Positions 6,782 through 10,099 of a stretch of 10,099 nt of DNA are shown piece after piece. Position numbers and translations under genes: made by a program. The notes under the pieces are model-generated. The model had not been told where the DNA came from, searched no databases, and worked only from the letters and a program-made list of their open reading frames with translations. This stretch comes from Chloroflexia bacterium (GTDB lineage: Bacteria; Chloroflexota; Chloroflexia; Thermomicrobiales; UBA6265), in NCBI GenBank assembly GCA_030430125.1, contig JAUIGA010000092.1, positions 1 to 10,099 on the forward strand, in the 5' to 3' direction. Numbering within the stretch: the stretch's first letter is position 1; each line of letters starts with the position of its first letter.

Positions 6782-7881
6782 CAATGCCCAATCTCCTGTG
6801 ATACAAGCGGCGACGGTCGATCAAAGGTGCTGGCGATCGAAACGCGCCGACCGTGCGCGGCCGAATCCAGCGTGCCGTGCATGATATCAACGACATGCGC
6901 CGCCATGTCTCCCGAGGCTCGGTGGGAGCTGCCGGCCCGCAGCGACTCCGCCAGGTCGCTGACACCCAACCCACGACAGTTTTCGGTCTGCCCGAAACGC
7001 AACGGCACCGGTTCCCACGTGTCGGCACCAACTCGCAGCAACTCAACCGGCCCGTCAAACGTGTTCGGGTCCGGGAGTCGCATGGAGCCTGTGGTGCCAT
7101 AGAGGATCAGTGAGCTCCCGCAGGTGTCATGCACGTCGAAGGACGTGATCAAGCTGCCGACAGGCCCAGACGCGAACTCGAGCGAAGTGACGACATGCGT
7201 GGGCGTGTCCACCGTAATCGTTTCCCCTGTACGAGGGCCGCTGCCTATCGTCCGCTCGCCGTAGCTGGTCGACGCCGTACCGGAAACCCGCGCCACCGGT
7301 CCCAGAAGCGAGAGCAGCGCTGTGAGGTAGTACGGCCCCATGTCGAACAACGGTCCTCCGCCCGGCTGGTAGTAGAAGTCGGGATTCGGGTGCCACCGCT
7401 CGTGTCCGGGTGTCAGCATCGCACCGGTCGCGGCGACCGGAGTGCCGATGGCACCGTCGTCGAGCAGCGACCGCGCGGTTTGAAGACCGCCACCGAGGAA
7501 CGTATCCGGCGCCGCACCGACCCGAACACCACGCTGGCGGGCAAGATCGAGCATCCGGTGCGCATCGGCCTGGGTCACCGCGAGCGGCTTCTCGTTGTAA
7601 ATCGCCTTGCCCGCTTCAATCGCTTGCAGGCCAACGTGACCATGCGCCGCCGGAACCGTGAGGTTCACGACGATCTCGATGTCAGGATGCTCCAGGAGCT
7701 CCTCAACCGTCATCGCGCGGACGCTGAACCGGTCCGCCTGTGCCCGTGCACGATCGGGAACAAGGTCAGCAACGCCGAGCACCTGGACATTGTCGAATCG
7801 ATCGCAGAGGTTCTCCAGATAGATTGATGAGATGTAACCGGCGCCGATGACACCAACGCCGACGGAATCCGAGCGCGTCAT
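6781..7881 (-). CDS. Gfo/Idh/MocA family oxidoreductase (downstream copy)
   Basis: A 366-residue NAD(P)-dependent oxidoreductase. The N-terminal Rossmann domain has GVIGAGYIS (10-18, dinucleotide loop) and GVADLVPDRA; HPDIEIVVNLTVPAAH (65-80) and YNEKPLA with Lys98 (EKP motif) are typical of the family. The C-terminal domain contains GGGPLFDMGPYYLTAL (174-189), in which Asp180 is kept but the usual catalytic His position holds Tyr184 (DxGPY), as in glucose-fructose oxidoreductase-like members. Such enzymes oxidise or reduce sugars, inositols or related polyols in the cytoplasm; the actual substrate is not evident. It is about 55% identical (hand alignment) to the neighbouring upstream gene, with the same motif layout. 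The start at ATG 7881 is 4 bp after that gene's TGA, and its own TGA overlaps the deaminase ATG, so all three are almost certainly one transcript. Confidence 0.92.
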   Translation of the reverse strand: MTRSDSVGVGVIGAGYISSIYLENLCDRFDNVQVLGVADLVPDRARAQADRFSVRAMTVEELLEHPDIEIVVNLTVPAAHGHVGLQAIEAGKAIYNEKPLAVTQADAHRMLDLARQRGVRVGAAPDTFLGGGLQTARSLLDDGAIGTPVAATGAMLTPGHERWHPNPDFYYQPGGGPLFDMGPYYLTALLSLLGPVARVSGTASTSYGERTIGSGPRTGETITVDTPTHVVTSLEFASGPVGSLITSFDVHDTCGSSLILYGTTGSMRLPDPNTFDGPVELLRVGADTWEPVPLRFGQTENCRGLGVSDLAESLRAGSSHRASGDMAAHVVDIMHGTLDSAAHGRRVSIASTFDRPSPLVSQEIGH

Positions 7882-7885
7882 ACGG

Positions 7886-8989
7886 TCACCGATCCGACGG
7901 CAGCGCCGCCGGACGTTGCATGGTGGATGCCAGCTCCACCGTCTTGCCGGTCTCCGCCGCCTCGAGCATCGACACCATGATGTCCACGACGTGGGCCGCC
8001 ATCTCGCCACTTGCGCGTGGTGGCACCTCGTCCCCTCGAAGCGCACGGGCCATGTCGCTCACACCGATTCCTCGGCTGTTCTCTGTATGCCCATGCGTCA
8101 GTGGCAACTCTTCCGTTTCCCGGCTGTGCTCCTGCACCAGGACTACCGGTCCACCAAACGTATTCGGATCCGGCAGGTGGAGGGTCCCTTCTGATCCGTA
8201 GATCGTCAGGACCGTGCCGCGTTCACGTGTCTCCCAGACATCGAACGATGCCTGCAGCGACCCAATCGTCCCGCTCGCAAACTGAAGTGACGAGGCGAAG
8301 TGTGTCGGGGTATTGACTGGTATCGTATCGCCGGTTCGTGGCCCCTTGGCGGTGACGGTTCGCTCCGCGAAACTCGCGCGCGCGAATCCACTCACCGCGC
8401 GAACCGGACCGAGCATGCTCGCAAGAGCAGTCAGGTAATACGGCCCGATGTCGAACAGCGGCCCCGCGCCGGGTTGAAAGAAGAAGTACGGATCGGGGTG
8501 CCACATCTCCATGCCCGGGCCCAGGAACTGGGCGTTGACGGCTACGGGCTCGCCAATGCGGCCATCGTCCAGCGCCTTTCGCGCTGTCTGAAGGCCGCCA
8601 CCCAGGAAGGTATCCGGCGCCCCACCGACGAGGACGCTGTTGCGCGCCGCAAGCTCGACGAGGTCGCTGGCATCATCCCGAGATATTGACAACGGCTTCT
8701 CGTTGTAGACCGATTTTCCTGCCTTGAGGACACGTGTGGCAACGTCGTGGTGCGCCGCGGGAATAGTGAGGTTGACGACGATCTCGATGTCGGGGTGGGC
8801 GATCAACGCGTCGATGCCCAGGGCTTCGATGCCAAATTCGTCGGCCCGGGCCTGCGCTCGCTCGGGAATGAGGTCGGCGATGCCGACGGCACGGATGTTA
8901 TCGAAGCTACCGGTAGCGTTCTTCAGGTAGATCTCCGAGATCACTCCGGCACCGATGATACCGATTCCTACCGGCTTGCTGTTCGCCAT
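7886..8989 (-). CDS. Gfo/Idh/MocA family oxidoreductase (upstream copy, operon leader)
   Basis: A 367-residue paralogue of the next gene, in tandem. It has the NAD(P) loop GIIGAGVIS (10-18), GIADLIPERA, HPDIEIVVNLTIPAAH (65-80), YNEKPLS with Lys98, GGAPDTFLGGGLQTAR (122-137) and GAGPLFDIGPYYLTAL (174-189) with Asp180 and Tyr184. The conserved C-terminal helix reads RASGEMAAHVVDIM. Differences from its copy concentrate in the substrate-side stretches (residues 150-170, 251-300) rather than the cofactor fold. The frame is open upstream to 9400, but ATG 8989 sits at the normal family start with AAGGGA 9 nt upstream, so the extension is rejected. It is the first gene of the minus-strand operon and lies opposite the XRE-type gene across a long intergenic region. 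Cytoplasmic; substrate not assignable, with a sugar or cyclic polyol most likely. Confidence 0.93.
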   Translation of the reverse strand: MANSKPVGIGIIGAGVISEIYLKNATGSFDNIRAVGIADLIPERAQARADEFGIEALGIDALIAHPDIEIVVNLTIPAAHHDVATRVLKAGKSVYNEKPLSISRDDASDLVELAARNSVLVGGAPDTFLGGGLQTARKALDDGRIGEPVAVNAQFLGPGMEMWHPDPYFFFQPGAGPLFDIGPYYLTALASMLGPVRAVSGFARASFAERTVTAKGPRTGDTIPVNTPTHFASSLQFASGTIGSLQASFDVWETRERGTVLTIYGSEGTLHLPDPNTFGGPVVLVQEHSRETEELPLTHGHTENSRGIGVSDMARALRGDEVPPRASGEMAAHVVDIMVSMLEAAETGKTVELASTMQRPAALPSDR

Positions 8990-8998
8990 GTTGCCCAG

Positions 8999-9004
8999 TC
9001 CCTT
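8999..9004 (-). promoter_or_regulatory. Shine-Dalgarno site of the first oxidoreductase gene
   Basis: AAGGGA on the minus strand, 9 nt before ATG 8989. It fixes the start of the operon's first gene against the long upstream open frame. Confidence 0.65.
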
Positions 9005-9442
9005 GCCATCCAATGATCGAAACGACGTTGCAATGTTTGCGGGGTACAGTCGCACGCGGTTTAGGATGCCCGAGAGAAGGGAGACGTGCAAGGAGATCAG
9101 CGAGTCGTCCGATATGGCCGACCGCATGGAATCCGGCACGGCACCCGTGGCAGCGGGGAGCTTGCCCCACACGGCAATCGCCGCACCTGGCAGCCGCGAT
9201 CTGCTCGGCGGCGTCGGGGAAGGTCGTGCCAGGCGCTCTGCCTCGATTCTCGTCTTCCGGCTTTGCGGGACTGGTGGTTCGTCAAGATGCCAGGCGACAT
9301 GGCCCGGTCCAGACCTGATCGATATCGAACCAAGGGAGACCAATATTGAGCGCAGCGTAGTGCCGCCGCCGACACCCTGCTCAGGCGCACCACGGCACAC
9401 GGCCCCGTCGAGATCGGCGACCGGTCACAACGCGCAATGTGT

Positions 9443-9493
9443 GGCGGAACATCCGGAGCAGTGGGGGCATGATCTACCACTCCGGATGCCGCC
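9443..9493. repeat. Strong imperfect inverted repeat / hairpin
   Basis: The left arm (9443-9464) and right arm (9477-9493) pair as three helices: GGCGG with CCGCC (5 bp), CATCCGGAG with CTCCGGATG (9 bp, perfect), and TGG with CCA (3 bp). They are separated by a 2-nt AA bulge and a 3-nt CAG bulge, both on the left arm. The loop is 12 nt. All 17 pairs are Watson-Crick. There is no T run on either side, so it is not an intrinsic terminator. It could be a REP-like element, a small-RNA structure or a mobile-element remnant. Confidence 0.6.
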
Positions 9494-9603
9494 TGACGTC
9501 GGGACTGGAGACTGTCGGGCGGTCTGAAAGCCCACCCCCTGACCCGTGCATCCAGCCTAGCGAGAAATCCCCGGTGGGGGTATGTCACAAACATGCCATA
9601 CTC

Positions 9604-9632
9604 CTGACAAACCACCGCCCAATGTGCATAAT
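9604..9632 (+). promoter_or_regulatory. Sigma70-type promoter of the XRE-type gene
   Basis: CTGACA (9604-9609), exactly 17 bp, then CATAAT (9627-9632): five of six matches at each hexamer. It is the best promoter in the window and lies in an AT-richer patch. Transcription would start near 9640, leaving a leader of about 118 nt before ATG 9758. Confidence 0.62.
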
Positions 9633-9653
9633 GAATAGAATGTGGGTGCACAT
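9622..9653. promoter_or_regulatory. Perfect ATGTGCA/TGCACAT dyad over the -10, candidate operator
   Basis: ATGTGCA (9622-9628) and TGCACAT (9647-9653) form a perfect 7-bp inverted repeat with an 18-bp spacer (25 bp between matching positions). The left arm overlaps the -10 hexamer and the right arm lies just past the predicted transcript start, so a dimer bound here would block the promoter. The neighbouring HTH protein is the natural candidate ligand (autoregulation), by position only. Confidence 0.38.
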
Positions 9654-9713
9654 CTATTGCGATCAATTGTTGTCCGGGCGGCTCCTTGTCACCTGTTGTG
9701 GAGGCAGTATCGA

Positions 9714-9753
9714 CTCCGCAGACGCAAGAATCGCACCCGTGGCTGCGGAGGAG
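9714..9753 (+). promoter_or_regulatory. Leader hairpin covering the Shine-Dalgarno of the XRE-type gene
   Basis: CTCCGCAG (9714-9721) is perfectly complementary to CTGCGGAG (9743-9750), an 8-bp stem with a 21-nt loop. The right arm contains the first half of GGAGGAG (9747-9753), the ribosome binding site 4-6 nt before ATG 9758. In the folded leader the site would be partly closed, which would lower translation unless opened. A second GGAGG (9700-9704) upstream could compete for the same CTCC. Confidence 0.4.
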
Positions 9754-9757
9754 CACG

Positions 9758-10099
9758 ATGGCACCGGGTCGCCGATCGCCATTTGGCGAGCTGATCGAGC
9801 ACCATCTCACCAGGCTCAAGCTCACGCAGGCGGAGCTGGCCGAACGTAGCGACAGGATCGCCCAACGGGTTCAGGTGGATCAAGGTGTGAGTCCCAGGAC
9901 CGTTGCCCGATACATGGCGTTCCACACGCGTGCCGGTACATGGAAGACGCCATGGCCCCGATATGTCCGCTGGCTCGCGGAAGCGCTCGAGCTGCAACCC
10001 GGCTCACCTGACTACGACAGGTTTCTCGCCGCCGCCGACGAAATGGATTGGTCACCCAGCCAGCCCTTGCTGGTCGACCGATCGTCGCGAGTCGCAACC
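9758..10099 (+). CDS. XRE-like helix-turn-helix regulator, N-terminal part
   Basis: The frame is open from ATG 9758 through the right edge (114 residues, no stop). Residues 8-55 look like a Cro/C1-type helix-turn-helix: FGELIEHHLTRLKLTQAELAERSD supplies helices 1-2, with TQAELAERS (23-31) the classic positioning helix. SPRTVARYM (45-53) would be the recognition helix, after a longer than usual linker (32-44). WLAEALELQPGSPDYDRFLAAA (72-93) resembles the end of the domain in large bacterial regulators where XRE is followed by an NB-ARC/AAA ATPase and TPRs; that C-terminal part would be beyond the window and is inferred. The start has GGAGG 6 nt upstream. It is divergent from the oxidoreductase operon and has its own promoter, dyad and structured leader, so it probably regulates itself and perhaps that operon. 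Cytoplasmic DNA-binding protein. Confidence 0.78.
   Translation, partial: MAPGRRSPFGELIEHHLTRLKLTQAELAERSDRIAQRVQVDQGVSPRTVARYMAFHTRAGTWKTPWPRYVRWLAEALELQPGSPDYDRFLAAADEMDWSPSQPLLVDRSSRVAT

Larger units (their letters stand above)
8990..9757. other. 768-bp intergenic region between divergent genes
   Basis: No convincing gene is seen here. Open frames exist on both strands (for example 9097-9825 minus and 8955-9527 plus) but they show no recognisable motif and conflict with the promoter and leader near 9600-9757. The right part is the regulated leader of the XRE-type gene (described separately). Around 9440-9495 there is a strong hairpin. Near 9145-9174 CCGTG/CACGG and GGGG/CCCC nest into a weaker stem. 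TGCCAGGCG occurs twice (near 9223 and 9284). The part nearest the oxidoreductase operon must contain its promoter, but I find no good -35/-10 pair there on the minus strand. The length is unusual beside gaps of 0-29 bp in the operon and may reflect a decayed gene or an unrecognised RNA. Confidence 0.5.

Noticed and set aside
8990..9400. N-terminal extension of the upstream oxidoreductase
   Set aside because: The added 137 residues are low-complexity and Arg/Ser/Pro-rich without domain features; ATG 8989 has a good ribosome binding site and matches the family start.
9097..9825. A 242-codon minus-strand open frame across the intergenic region
   Set aside because: It overlaps the XRE gene start, the promoter and the leader hairpin, has no motif and no ribosome binding site that I can see; its composition is that of random GC-rich sequence.
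1..10099. CRISPR array, insertion sequence or prophage
   Set aside because: No regularly spaced repeats, transposase, integrase or structural phage motif appears on either strand.

Overview
This is GC-rich (roughly 60-65% by eye), densely coded bacterial DNA holding ten genes, two of them cut by the window edges. There is no phage, insertion sequence, tRNA, rRNA or CRISPR array. The gene mix (sugar-acid enolase-superfamily dehydratase, paired Gfo/Idh/MocA oxidoreductases, C45 peptidase-like hydrolase, XRE-type N-terminus) and GTG/TTG start use would suit a Chloroflexota bacterium of the Thermomicrobia type. That is an impression from protein style, and an actinobacterium is not excluded.

Layout, left to right. 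1-99: the C-terminal tail of a sugar-nucleotide or uronate-type SDR epimerase/dehydrogenase (+). 122-1231: a C45 (acyl-CoA:6-APA acyltransferase-like) Ntn hydrolase (-), convergent with it. 1232-1498: a divergent promoter region. 1499-2341: a Ser-Asp-His alpha/beta hydrolase (+), followed on the same strand by an enolase-superfamily sugar-acid dehydratase closest to L-rhamnonate dehydratase (2437-3636), which has its own promoter-like element. A 46-nt dyad between convergent genes (3649-3694) ends this half.

The right half is a run of five minus-strand genes, transcribed from 8989 downward: two tandem paralogous Gfo/Idh/MocA oxidoreductases (4 bp apart), a zinc nucleobase/nucleoside deaminase whose start overlaps the preceding stop (TGATG), a signal-peptide-bearing endonuclease/exonuclease/phosphatase (EEP) family protein, and, after 179 bp, a glutamine-dependent asparagine synthetase. 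The first four look like one operon; asnB probably has its own promoter as well.

8990-9757 is an unusually long (768 bp) intergenic stretch in a compact region. It contains a strong 51-nt hairpin, a good sigma70-type promoter inside a perfect ATGTGCA/TGCACAT dyad, and a leader whose hairpin covers the Shine-Dalgarno of the last gene. That gene (from 9758, open at the right edge) starts with an XRE-like helix-turn-helix domain and is divergent from the oxidoreductase operon, so it is the obvious candidate regulator in the window.

Taken together the window looks like a carbohydrate/sugar-acid catabolic neighbourhood: dehydrogenase-type enzymes (SDR, two Gfo/Idh/MocA), a hydrolase that could act on an ester or lactone, and a sugar-acid dehydratase. 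Salvage-type (deaminase), extracellular phosphodiester-type (EEP) and amino-acid (asnB) functions are interspersed. The unified pathway is inference; each family assignment is much firmer.
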